Part shown: piece by piece, positions 56,556-64,000 of the stretch
Layout of the letters: each line of letters starts with the position of its first letter
How positions within the stretch are numbered: the stretch's first letter is position 1
From: Amycolatopsis sp. GM8
GTDB lineage: Bacteria > Actinomycetota > Actinomycetes > Mycobacteriales > Pseudonocardiaceae
DNA length: 64,000 nucleotides
Direction: 5' to 3'
Assembly: GCF_021653975.1 (NCBI RefSeq)
Contig: NZ_JAJKFK010000010.1
Span: forward strand, 186,001-250,000
Made by a program: the position numbers and the translations under genes
The notes under the pieces: model-generated
The model's input: the letters and a program-made list of their open reading frames with translations, nothing else
What the model was told of the DNA's origin: nothing
Database searches by the model: none

Positions 56556-57316
56556 CGAACGCCCTGAACGGCCCTGACCTTTCCGCTCGGCGTGCCATCG
56601 TGACCGGTGCGGCGAGTGGGATCGGTGCGGCTGTGGCGACCCGGTTGGCGGCTCTTGGTGCCCATGTTGTGGTGTGTGACATCGATGCGGAGGGTGCGGC
56701 GCGGACGGCTGAGCGGATCGGCGGTGAGTCGCTGGTGCTCGATTTGAGTAATACCGCCGATTTGGCTGAGCGGGTGTTTGAGGCGGATATTCTGGTGAAT
56801 AACGCTGGTGTGCAGCATGTTGCGCCGATTGACCAGTTCGATCCGTCGCGGTTTGCGTTCATGTTGCGGTTGATGTTGGAGGCGCCGTTCCTGCTCAGCC
56901 GTGCTGTGCTGCCGCATATGTATGAGGGTGGCTGGGGTCGGATTGTGCATATCTCCAGCATTCATGGTTTGCGGGCTAGTGCGTTCAAGTCGGCGTATGT
57001 CAGTGCCAAGCATGGGTTGTTGGGGTTGTCGAAGGTGATCGCACTGGAGGGTGCGGCCAACGGGGTCACCAGCAACTGTGTGTGTCCGGGGTATGTGCGT
57101 ACGCCGTTGGTGGAGAACCAGTTGGCGGATCAGGCGGCGGTGCACGGGTTGAGCGTGGACGAGGTGGTCTCGGACGTCCTGCTGGCTCGATCGGCGGTGA
57201 AGCGGCTGATCGAGCCTGAGGAGGTCGCCGGTGCGGTGGCGTACTTGTGCTCGCCGGAGGCCACGTCCATCACCGGCACCGAGTTGACCCTCGACGGGGG
57301 CTGGAGCGCGTCCTAA
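56552..57316 (+). CDS. short-chain dehydrogenase with foreign-looking codon use
   Basis: The 254-residue SDR is of the 3-hydroxybutyrate dehydrogenase/HBDH-like type. The cofactor motif is AIVTGAASGIGAAVATRL, NNAG is in ILVNNAGVQH, catalytic Ser is in VHISSIHGLRAS, and Tyr/Lys is in YVSAKHGLLGL. The end is GTELTLDGGWSAS. From about 56600 to 57280 the third codon positions are rich in T and A (GTTGTGGTGTGT, TTGAGTAAT), unlike every neighbouring gene. It probably acts on a hydroxy or aldehyde intermediate of the pathway. The ATG overlaps the dioxygenase stop. The abnormal composition suggests separate origin. Confidence 0.9.
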   Translation: MTNALNGPDLSARRAIVTGAASGIGAAVATRLAALGAHVVVCDIDAEGAARTAERIGGESLVLDLSNTADLAERVFEADILVNNAGVQHVAPIDQFDPSRFAFMLRLMLEAPFLLSRAVLPHMYEGGWGRIVHISSIHGLRASAFKSAYVSAKHGLLGLSKVIALEGAANGVTSNCVCPGYVRTPLVENQLADQAAVHGLSVDEVVSDVLLARSAVKRLIEPEEVAGAVAYLCSPEATSITGTELTLDGGWSAS

Positions 57317-57370
57317 ACCGGCGCTGGTCCCGATCCTGTTCGAGTACTATTCCAGCACCGAGGCATGAGA

Positions 57371-57414
57371 TAGAACGTTCGGTGTTGACGGGCGAAGCCC
57401 GCGCTGGCTAGTTT
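57371..57414 (+). promoter_or_regulatory. promoter with box A upstream of the aromatic MFS gene
   Basis: TAGAACGTTCGGTG leads into TTGACG (57385-57390), then after 18 bases TAGTTT (57409-57414). This reproduces the box-A/-35 arrangement at the ohr promoter. It lies 188-231 bases before the MFS start, leaving a long leader that contains two further boxes. Confidence 0.6.
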
Positions 57415-57421
57415 GAGCCGT

Positions 57422-57436
57422 GGCCGAACGCTCTAC
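57422..57436 (-). promoter_or_regulatory. inverted box A variant
   Basis: On the minus strand it reads GTAGAGCGTTCGGCC, with GAGCGTTC replacing GAACGTTC of the box A core. It starts 8 bases after the preceding -10. With the upstream copy it makes an inverted pair in the MFS leader. Confidence 0.45.
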
Positions 57437-57523
57437 GTGCGGGAATCCCGTGCTCTCGAACATCCGGATCCCAGTCCTCCGTCGCCTATCGCGGCGAAGC
57501 TGTAGCCAAAGCGCTTGGCCCAT

Positions 57524-57545
57524 TGTAGAGTGAGCGTTACATACA
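57524..57545 (+). promoter_or_regulatory. second box B element, before the MFS gene
   Basis: TGTAGAGTGAGCGTTACATA followed by CA is identical to the box at 54831 apart from one base (G for T in the -10-like TAGAGT). It lies 57 bases before the GTG of the MFS gene. The conservation over 22 bases in two leaders strongly suggests one regulator for the hydrolase/dioxygenase operon and the transporter operon. Confidence 0.68.
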
Positions 57546-57601
57546 GGGCCCAGAATGCGGTTCGCCAGCCAACCCCAATCCCCGCAACGAAGCGAGGTTC
57601 C

Positions 57602-58951
57602 GTGAACGTTCTCGAACAGGTCAAGAACTCGCCGATGAGTCGCGCCCAGAAGGGCGCCGTCGCGCTGTGTCTCGTGATGAACCTGATCGACGGGTTCGAC
57701 CTGCTCGTGACGTCCTTCGTCGGGCCGGCGATCACCCGGGAATGGGGCCTGTCCCCGTCGAAGGTGGGGGTTCTGCTCAGCGGCGGCCTGGCCGGGATGG
57801 CTTTCGGGGCGCTTTTCCTGGCGCCGCTCGCCGACCGGATCGGGCGCCGGCGGCTCACTCTCGGCTGTCTCGCCCTGGCCTCGCTGGGCATGCTCGCCGC
57901 GGCCTTTTCGCAGGACTTCGGTCAGCTTCTCGCGTGCCGGGTGGTGACCGGCGCGGCAGTGGGGGCGATGGCGGCCGGCCTGCCGGTGCTCACCTCCGAG
58001 TACGCGAACAACCGGCGCCGCGGCCTGGCCATCGCGCTGATCACGACGGGCTACGGCCTGGGTTCGGTCATCGCCGGTGTCACGTCGAGCCTGCTCCTGG
58101 GATCGCTCGGCTGGCGCTCGGTGTTCGTGTTCGGCAGCATCGCCACGGCGATCCTCTTCGTGATCGGACTGCGCTTCCTGCCCGAGTCGATCGACTACCT
58201 CGTCGCGCGCCGGCCCCGGCAGGCGCTGGCCAGGCTCAACCGGATCCTCGTGTCGATGGGCCACCCCGCGACCGACGAGCTGCCCGCCGCGACGCCGAGG
58301 TCACGCAAGATCGCGCTCGAATCGCTGTTCCGCGGCGGCAACGCGGTGCGCACCGTGCTGCTCTGGGTCGCGTTCACCGCGGCGCAATTGATGTTCTACT
58401 TCGCCAGCTCGTGGACGCCCAGCCTGCTGCTGCAGGCGGGCATGTCCAGCCAGCAGGGCATCAGCGGCGGTCTGCTGCTCAGTCTCGGCGGTGTGGCGGG
58501 CGTGGTGTTGCTGGGCGTGCTGGCGTCCCGGGTCCAGCCTCGCCGGCTGACCGCGGCCTATTTCGCCCTCGGCGCACTCGTCCTCGTCCTCTTCTCGGTC
58601 TCGCTCGGAACCCTGGCGGCCGCGCTGGTGGTGGCGGTCCTCGTCGGGCTCTTCCTCAACGGCACCGTTGCCGGGATCAACGTGATCGTGCCGGGCACGT
58701 ATCCGGCCGAAGCGCGGGCGACGGCGCTCGGCCTGGCGGTCGCCGTGAGCAGGCTCGGCGCCGTGCTGGCGCCGGTGCTCGCCGGGTTCCTGCTGGAGAC
58801 CGGCTGGGCCGCCGGGTCGATGTTCCGGATCTTCGCCATCCCCGGCCTGATCGGTGCCCTCGCCATGATCTTCTTCGCGCGGTTCGGCCGGGCGGGGCAC
58901 GATTCTTCGACCGAACTCCCAACTGTCAGGAACGAGGTGGCGGAAGCATGA
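57602..58951 (+). CDS. AAHS-family MFS transporter (aromatic acid:H+ symporter type)
   Basis: The 449-residue, 12-TM protein has the AAHS signature in TM1, NLIDGFDLLVTSFVGPAITREWGLS (DGFD), followed by the motif A loop LAPLADRIGRRRLTLG. The second half begins around residue 243 (VRTVLLWVAFTAAQLMFYFASSWTPSLL). It probably imports the aromatic substrate of the island. GAGG precedes GTG 57602. Its promoter region carries box A, an inverted box A variant and box B. The stop overlaps the cysteine hydrolase ATG. Confidence 0.92.
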   Translation: MNVLEQVKNSPMSRAQKGAVALCLVMNLIDGFDLLVTSFVGPAITREWGLSPSKVGVLLSGGLAGMAFGALFLAPLADRIGRRRLTLGCLALASLGMLAAAFSQDFGQLLACRVVTGAAVGAMAAGLPVLTSEYANNRRRGLAIALITTGYGLGSVIAGVTSSLLLGSLGWRSVFVFGSIATAILFVIGLRFLPESIDYLVARRPRQALARLNRILVSMGHPATDELPAATPRSRKIALESLFRGGNAVRTVLLWVAFTAAQLMFYFASSWTPSLLLQAGMSSQQGISGGLLLSLGGVAGVVLLGVLASRVQPRRLTAAYFALGALVLVLFSVSLGTLAAALVVAVLVGLFLNGTVAGINVIVPGTYPAEARATALGLAVAVSRLGAVLAPVLAGFLLETGWAAGSMFRIFAIPGLIGALAMIFFARFGRAGHDSSTELPTVRNEVAEA

Positions 58952-59574
58952 CCAATTCCGTGATCGACGTGAACAGCACCGCGGTGCTCGTCATCGATAT
59001 GCAGAACGACTTCGTGGAAGAAGGCGCGCCGCTGGAATTCCCGGAAGGCCGGGGCGTGATTCCCGCCATCCAGAAGATCCTCGACGCGGCCCGCAGCCGC
59101 CGGATGCCGGTCATCTACGCCGCGCACGTGCACCGCGCCGGTGGGGCCGACATGGGGGTGCACCGCGATCTGTATCCGCCGGTGGCGGCTGGGGAAGCAC
59201 TGGTCGACGGTGGCCGTGGGGTGGAGATCCACCCCGACCTCACGCCGCGCGACGGTGAGCCGGTGATCAAGAAACACCGCTACAACTCCTTCTACGCCAC
59301 CGATCTGGAGATGATCCTCCGCGGACTCGGGGTGGAGACCGTCGTCCTCACCGGGATGACGACCGAATGCTGTGTGCTGGGCACGGCCCGCGGCGCGCTG
59401 GAACGCGGGTTCCGGTCCATGGTGGTGGCGGACGCCTGCGCGTCGTGTGACTATCCGGACCTGGGCGCCGGTGCCATGTCCGCAGCGGAAATGCATCTGG
59501 CCGCGTTGCGGGTGATGTCCCTGACCTCGTCGCAACTGGTCGAGACCGACCAGTTCCTCGCGCGGTTACCGTGA
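58948..59574 (+). CDS. isochorismatase-like cysteine hydrolase
   Basis: The 208-residue protein has the cysteine hydrolase triad: Asp in VLVIDMQNDFVEEGAPL, Lys in PVIKKHRYNSFYATDLEMIL and Cys in VVLTGMTTECCVLGTARGAL, with the cis-peptide GMTTE. The family includes amidases for maleamate, ureidoacrylate, biuret and N-carbamoylsarcosine; the KHRYNSF context favours an amidase over isochorismatase. An amidase in an aromatic operon suggests a nitrogen-containing intermediate. ATGA overlap with the transporter gene. Confidence 0.9.
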   Translation: MTNSVIDVNSTAVLVIDMQNDFVEEGAPLEFPEGRGVIPAIQKILDAARSRRMPVIYAAHVHRAGGADMGVHRDLYPPVAAGEALVDGGRGVEIHPDLTPRDGEPVIKKHRYNSFYATDLEMILRGLGVETVVLTGMTTECCVLGTARGALERGFRSMVVADACASCDYPDLGAGAMSAAEMHLAALRVMSLTSSQLVETDQFLARLP

Positions 59575-59618
59575 AACGACGACGATCGCGAATGTACGAC
59601 CGAGACAGGAGGCGGTAG

Positions 59619-60410
59619 GTGCCGGCCGCAGCGGATGTCGTGTACCCGGGCAGGGGCCCGGCTCTCGTGCTGCTCCACGGCGGCGGCCCGGGTGTCGACG
59701 CCACGAGCAACTGGGCCGCCGTGTACCCCTGGTTTTCGGCCCGGTTCCGTTGCCTCGCCCCCGACTTGCTGGGCTTCGGGACCGAGCTCACGAGCGGCGG
59801 CGCGGGCACCGGTGAGCTCCAGGGACCCGCGGCCTGGGCCCGGGCGCGCGCCGGGCAGGTCCTCGATCTGCTCGACCGTCTCGACGAGGAACGCGTGCAC
59901 GTCGTGGGCAACTCGGCCGCGGGCGGTGCCGCCGCATTGGCGCTGCTCGCGCTGGCGCCCGAACGGGTCGGCCGCGCGGTCCTGATGGGCGGGGCGGGTA
60001 CCGGCCCGCTGCCGCGCACGGTCCCGTTCTACGACCAGCCGACGAAGGAGTCCATGCGGGCCACCCTGGGCCGCCTGGTCGCGGACGAGAACGCCCACCC
60101 CGAACTGCTCGACGAGCTGGCGGACTTCCGGCTGGAACAGGCCCTGCGTCCCGGTGCCGAGGCGGCCTTCCGGTCGATGTTCGCCGACGTCGCCGACGGG
60201 CCGCCGCCCGTCGATCCCACGAAGATCCCCAACGCGGTTCTCGCTCTGCACGGGGAATGTGACCGGGTCTCACCGGTCGACGTCTCGCGGCGGCTCGTCG
60301 AGCGCCTGCCGCAGGGCCGCCTCGAGATCGTGGCGGGTGCCGGGCACTGGATCCACGTCGACCGGCCGGACGAGTTCTGCAGCCTGATTGGGGAGTTTCT
60401 GAGCGCATGA
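59619..60410 (+). CDS. alpha/beta hydrolase (MhpC-like)
   Basis: The 263-residue alpha/beta hydrolase has the oxyanion LVLLHGGGPGVDATSNWAAV, nucleophile elbow HVVGNSAAGGAAALALLAL (Ser), acid in LALHGECDRVSPVDVS and His in VAGAGHWIHVDRPDEF. The GGGPGVDATSNW segment places it with C-C hydrolases or their relatives. It is the second such enzyme in the island and could act on an ester, amide or a different ring-fission product. GTG start 44 bases after the cysteine hydrolase, with GAGGCGG upstream. It overlaps the monooxygenase ATG by 4 bases. Confidence 0.9.
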   Translation: MPAAADVVYPGRGPALVLLHGGGPGVDATSNWAAVYPWFSARFRCLAPDLLGFGTELTSGGAGTGELQGPAAWARARAGQVLDLLDRLDEERVHVVGNSAAGGAAALALLALAPERVGRAVLMGGAGTGPLPRTVPFYDQPTKESMRATLGRLVADENAHPELLDELADFRLEQALRPGAEAAFRSMFADVADGPPPVDPTKIPNAVLALHGECDRVSPVDVSRRLVERLPQGRLEIVAGAGHWIHVDRPDEFCSLIGEFLSA

Positions 60411-62038
60411 CACAGCAACCCACTAGCCCCGGAGACCGGGTCGGCGTCCTCATCGTCGGCGCCGGTCCCGCCGGCCTCACCCTCGCGATCGACCTCGCCC
60501 GGCGCGGTGTGCCGAGCCGGGTCATCGAGGCCACCGAAGAGCGGGGCCGCAACCCCCGGTGCAACACCACGTCCGCCCGGTCGATGGAGATCTTCCGGCG
60601 GCTCGGCCTCGCCGGCGACATCCGGCGCGCCGGGCTGCCCGAGGACTATCCGACGTCGATCCAGTACCGGACGACGCTGCGCGGCGAGGAGATCTTCCGC
60701 CTCGACCAGCCCTCGACCAGCGACGTGCTCGCCGGTGTGGACCGGGAAAGCTGGCCCACACCGGAACCACAGCACCGGGTCTCGCAGCTCTACACCGAAC
60801 CCATCCTGGAACAGCACGCGAACCGGCTTCCCGAGGTGACCCTCGAGCGCGGCACCAGCCTGATCGAGCTGCGGCAGTTCGACGACCACGTCGAGGCGAT
60901 CGTCGAGAAGGACGGCGTTCGCCGGACCCTGCACTGCGCCTATGTGGTCGGCTGCGACGGGGCGCACAGCACCGTCCGCCGCCAGCTGGGTATCCGCTAC
61001 GAAGGAGTCGATGCGATCCAGCAGTTCGTGTCGACCTTCGTCCGCTCGGCCGAGCTGGGCCGGCTGGCCGCGCGGGACCGCGCGTGGACGTACTGGACCT
61101 ACGGCAAGCGGATCGCGTCGCTGATCGCCATCGACGGGGATTCGTTGTGGCTCAACCATGTCGCGTTCCCGCCCGACCACGACACCGAAGAAGAGGATCC
61201 CGAGCAGCTCCTGCGGGACGCTGTCGGTGGTCCGGTCGAGCACGAGGTGCTCGGGGTGGTGCGCTGGACCGGCCGCCGGCTGGTCGCCCAGCGGTACGGC
61301 GAGGGCCGGGTGTTCCTCGCCGGGGACGCCGCGCACATCTGGATCCCGGTCGGCGGATTCGGCATGAACGCCGGCATCCAGGACGCGGCGACCCTGGGCT
61401 GGATGCTCGCCGCGGTCCACCGCGGGTGGGCGTCGCCGGACCTGCTAGCCGCGTACGAGCTGGAGCGCAAGCCCGTGGGGGACCAGTTCGCCGGGGCGGT
61501 GGGAGCGAAGGCACGCACGTCGTTCCAGGACGTCTCGCCCGACATCCACCTGCCAGGACCGGACGGTGAGCGCGCCCGCGCCGAGCTCGCCGAACGGCTG
61601 GCCATCACCGAGCCGCACCGGTACTCACCCGACGGCTTCAGTTTCGGCTACCACTACGCGGGTTCGCCCCTCGTCGTCGGTGGCGAGGACCAGGACGCCA
61701 TCACCATGGGCGGCTTCCAGGAACGGGCACAGCCCGGGTTCCGGCTGCCGCACGTCTGGCTCGACGACGGCCGGGCCCTGTTCGACGCGCTCGGGCCCGA
61801 ATTCACGCTGGTGCGGACCGACCCCGGTGCCGAGGTGGCGTCCTGGGTCGCGGCCGCCGGGGAGCTGGGGATTCCGCTGACCGTGGTCGACCTGCCGGGG
61901 TCCTGTGACGGCCGCTATCCGGCCCCGCTCCTGCTCGTGCGCCCAGACCAGCACGTCGCCTGGATGGGCGGGGCGGACGCTCGTCCCGACGAGCTCCTGC
62001 AGACAGTCACCGGGCGCGTCGCCGCCCACCACGGATAA
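60407..62038 (+). CDS. FAD-dependent aromatic hydroxylase (MhpA/PheA-like)
   Basis: The 543-residue flavoprotein monooxygenase has the FAD-binding GxGxxG in GVLIVGAGPAGLTLAIDLARRG, the DG motif YVVGCDGAHSTVRRQLG, and the GD motif VFLAGDAAHIWIPVGGFGMNAGIQDAATLGWML, with a C-terminal thioredoxin-like domain (about 430-540) as in phenol hydroxylases. It would introduce a hydroxyl next to an existing one, making the catechol that the extradiol dioxygenase cleaves. ATG overlaps the upstream stop (ATGA). Confidence 0.93.
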   Translation: MTQQPTSPGDRVGVLIVGAGPAGLTLAIDLARRGVPSRVIEATEERGRNPRCNTTSARSMEIFRRLGLAGDIRRAGLPEDYPTSIQYRTTLRGEEIFRLDQPSTSDVLAGVDRESWPTPEPQHRVSQLYTEPILEQHANRLPEVTLERGTSLIELRQFDDHVEAIVEKDGVRRTLHCAYVVGCDGAHSTVRRQLGIRYEGVDAIQQFVSTFVRSAELGRLAARDRAWTYWTYGKRIASLIAIDGDSLWLNHVAFPPDHDTEEEDPEQLLRDAVGGPVEHEVLGVVRWTGRRLVAQRYGEGRVFLAGDAAHIWIPVGGFGMNAGIQDAATLGWMLAAVHRGWASPDLLAAYELERKPVGDQFAGAVGAKARTSFQDVSPDIHLPGPDGERARAELAERLAITEPHRYSPDGFSFGYHYAGSPLVVGGEDQDAITMGGFQERAQPGFRLPHVWLDDGRALFDALGPEFTLVRTDPGAEVASWVAAAGELGIPLTVVDLPGSCDGRYPAPLLLVRPDQHVAWMGGADARPDELLQTVTGRVAAHHG

Positions 62039-62061
62039 CAGGATCACCAGGAGAACGCACC

Positions 62062-64000
62062 ATGCCATACGCACTGGGCATCGACGTGGGCGGCACGTTC
62101 ACCGACGCTGTCGCCTCCGACGGGGCCGGCCGGATCGTGTCGGCCAAAACGCCGACCACTCCGCCGAACCGCGAGGTCGGCGTCATGCGCGCGATCGAGG
62201 ACCTCGCGGGTGAGCTGGGGATCGGTGTCGGCGACCTGCTGGCACAGACCGACTTCATCGCGCACGGCACGACCGCCTCGATCAACGCCCTGGTCCAGGG
62301 CCAGGTCGCCGATGTCGGGCTGATCGCCACCAAGGGGCACCGGGACTCGATCTACATCATGAACGCCGAGGGCCGTACCCTCGGCCGGTCGGCCCACGAA
62401 ATCCAGGACACGCTCCGCCAGCGGAAGCCCGCGCCGCTGATCCCGAAGTACCGGGCGCTCGAGGTCACCGAGCGGATCGACCACGCCGGCAAGGTCCTGG
62501 TGCCACTGGACGAGGACGAGGTCCGCTGGGTCGCGCGGTCCCTGGTGGACCAGGGCGTCGAGGCGATCGCCGTCTGCCTGCTGTGGTCGTTCAAGAACGG
62601 CGACCACGAACGGCGCGTCCGGGAGCTGATCCACGAGATCGCCCCGGACATGTACGTCACCCTTTCCTCGGAGGTGAGCCCGCGCATCCGCGAGTTCGCG
62701 CGGACCTCCACGACGATCATGAACGCCCAGGTGGGCCCGCGGCTGCGCACCTACCTGCTGCCGCTGCAGAAGCAACTGGAAGAGGGCGGGCTCAAGGGGC
62801 CGCTGCTGGTGATGCAGAGCGAAGGCGGCACCATCACCGCCGACCGGGCTCCGGAACACGCCATCACCACGGTGGGGTCGGTGTTGTCCGGCGGTGTCGT
62901 CGGCGGGATGCGGCTCGCCGAGCAACTGGGGCACCGCAACGTGATCACCACCGACGTCGGCGGCACGACGTTCCTGGCGGGGCTGATCGTCGACGGCGAG
63001 CCGGTCATGGCGCCCGGCTCCATCGTCAACCAGTTCCCGATCAACGCCGCGACGATCCGGGTGCACACCATCGGCTCGGGTGGCGGGGCGCTCGCGTCCG
63101 TGGACGAAGGCGGGAACCTGCGGCTCGGCCCACAGAGCGCCGAAGCGGTCCCCGGCCCGGCCTGCTACGGCAACGGCGGGACGCGGCCGACGAACACCGA
63201 CGCCAACCTGGTGCTCGGCATCCTGAGCGAGCGCGGGCTGCTGGGTGGCCGGAAACCGTTGCGGATGGACCTGGCCAGGGAGGCGATCCGCGAGCACGTG
63301 GCCGAGCCGCTCGGCCTGACCGTCGAGGAAGCCGCCATCGCCATCCACGAGGTGCAGAACGCGCAGGCGGGCGACCTGCTGCGGCGGGCGGTCGTGCAGG
63401 CCGGCTACGACCCGCGCGATTTCGTCGCCTACGCCTTCGGTGGTGCCGGACCCGCCCACTGCGCCGGCTACTGCCACGATCTGGGCGTGGCCGAGGTCGT
63501 CGTGCCGCTCGGTCCCGTCGCGTCGGCTTTTTCGGCTTACGGGCTCGCGGCCTCGGATGTCGTGCTGAGCGCGGAGATCTCCGACCCGTCGGCCTTCCCG
63601 GTCGACCACGCGGTGCTGGAGTCCCACTACGCCCGGCTCGAGGCCGACCTGCAGCGCGCTCTCGACCGGCAGAAGGTGAAGTTCCACGACGTGACGGTGC
63701 AGCGCGAGATCGACCTGCGCTACTCGATGCAGGTCACCGAACTCGCGACGCCGGTGCCGGACACCAAGTTCTCCGAGCGCACCGGCGACGAGATCGTCGA
63801 GCGCTTCGAGGAACAGTACGAGCGCATCAACGGCAGCGGTGCCGGCTACCGCGAGGCGGGCGTGCAGGCGATCACCTACCGCGCCCGGGCCAAGGCGGGC
63901 CTGGGTTTCCCGGTCATGTTGCCGGAGATCGCCGAGGCCGAGGGCCCCGATCCCGCGGAGGCCCTGCTCGGGGAGCGTTCCGTCTGCCTCGACTCGCAGC
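62062..64000 (+). CDS. hydantoinase/oxoprolinase-type subunit A (HyuA), 3' end beyond the window
   Basis: The first 646 residues are present. The N-terminal ATPase-like domain starts with the phosphate-binding ALGIDVGGTFTDAVASDGAG and continues with IAHGTTASINALVQG. It is followed by the hydantoinase A core: ISPRIREFARTST-like segment (SPRIREFARTSTTIMNAQV), LLVMQSEGGTITADRAPEH, NVITTDVGGTTFLAGLIVDGEP, TIGSGGGALASVDEGG and AYAFGGAGPAHCAGYCHDLGV. The family includes 5-oxoprolinases, N-methylhydantoinases and the acetophenone/acetone carboxylases, all ATP-dependent. CAGGAG lies before the ATG; the gene follows the hydroxylase by 23 bases and should be paired with a HyuB-like gene just outside the window. 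Confidence 0.9.
   Translation, partial: MPYALGIDVGGTFTDAVASDGAGRIVSAKTPTTPPNREVGVMRAIEDLAGELGIGVGDLLAQTDFIAHGTTASINALVQGQVADVGLIATKGHRDSIYIMNAEGRTLGRSAHEIQDTLRQRKPAPLIPKYRALEVTERIDHAGKVLVPLDEDEVRWVARSLVDQGVEAIAVCLLWSFKNGDHERRVRELIHEIAPDMYVTLSSEVSPRIREFARTSTTIMNAQVGPRLRTYLLPLQKQLEEGGLKGPLLVMQSEGGTITADRAPEHAITTVGSVLSGGVVGGMRLAEQLGHRNVITTDVGGTTFLAGLIVDGEPVMAPGSIVNQFPINAATIRVHTIGSGGGALASVDEGGNLRLGPQSAEAVPGPACYGNGGTRPTNTDANLVLGILSERGLLGGRKPLRMDLAREAIREHVAEPLGLTVEEAAIAIHEVQNAQAGDLLRRAVVQAGYDPRDFVAYAFGGAGPAHCAGYCHDLGVAEVVVPLGPVASAFSAYGLAASDVVLSAEISDPSAFPVDHAVLESHYARLEADLQRALDRQKVKFHDVTVQREIDLRYSMQVTELATPVPDTKFSERTGDEIVERFEEQYERINGSGAGYREAGVQAITYRARAKAGLGFPVMLPEIAEAEGPDPAEALLGERSVCLDSQ

Noticed and set aside
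1..64000. tRNA, rRNA, riboswitch or insertion sequence
   Set aside because: I scanned for cloverleaf-like segments, transposase motifs and terminal inverted repeats and saw none convincing. A covariance search (tRNAscan-SE, Infernal) could still reveal a small RNA.

Overview
The window is very GC-rich actinobacterial DNA: dense genes, many GTG starts, 4-base ATGA/GTGA overlaps, and third codon positions that are almost always G or C. A steroid ring C/D catabolic cluster, a WXG100-type locus, a PucR-controlled proline operon, a class F sortase and dyad-bearing intergenic tandem repeats together suggest the Pseudonocardiaceae, probably Amycolatopsis or a close relative. This is inference; there is no rRNA, tRNA or other phylogenetic marker in the window. 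I saw no insertion sequence, phage integrase or CRISPR array.

Layout. 1-8.6 kb: end of a membrane protein, a methyltransferase divergent from a 14-TM drug-type exporter, a three-gene WXG100/YbaB locus whose large protein carries PHDETPPA repeats, a secreted DUF11-like protein, an AraC regulator and a double universal stress protein. 8.6-13.7 kb: a YciI/ECF42 sigma pair, an MDR oxidoreductase with divergent TetR, a PucR-type regulator and two DUF202 membrane proteins. 13.8-16.6 kb: a hydratase/CitE lyase/CoA-transferase operon that looks like itaconate, mesaconate or citramalate degradation. 16.7-23.2 kb: proline catabolism (PucR regulator divergent from pruA-pruB) and an OFA-type transporter. 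23.3-36.3 kb: mixed accessory genes, including a GH16 lipoprotein, a composite CoA-transferase, a LysR/aldo-keto reductase pair, a Tat-exported purple acid phosphatase, an AurF-like di-iron oxygenase with its ferredoxin-reductase partner, an AlkZ-like protein and a YafY regulator.

36.3-50.1 kb is the best-defined block. It contains two SDRs, echA20, ipdA, ipdB and ipdC, then convergent fadA6, ipdF and fadE30, and divergent fadD3, an extra enoyl-CoA hydratase and fadE31, fadE32, fadE33. Gene content and order match the mycobacterial pathway for the last two steroid rings (HIP degradation). Two nearly identical operators (GAGAACRYGTTCTA) sit in front of the first SDR and in the fadE30/fadD3 divergent promoter.

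50.1-54.1 kb: a class F sortase with a small secreted companion, a DUF5131 protein, a MarR regulator, an ABM monooxygenase, a TetR regulator and Ohr. 54.1-64 kb: a TetR regulator followed by a catabolic island with a meta-cleavage hydrolase, extradiol dioxygenase, SDR, aromatic-acid transporter, cysteine hydrolase, second alpha/beta hydrolase, flavin hydroxylase and a hydantoinase/oxoprolinase-type subunit cut by the window edge. Amide-type hydrolases together with ring hydroxylation and extradiol cleavage suggest a nitrogen-containing or acyl-substituted aromatic substrate. Two families of repeated promoter boxes tie the island to the neighbouring TetR/Ohr genes.

Non-coding features that stand out are two tandem arrays between convergent genes (21-bp and 30-32-bp units, each unit with an internal dyad) and a dispersed palindrome, GTCCNNNGTGGAC, which occurs mostly inside genes in one fixed codon phase.
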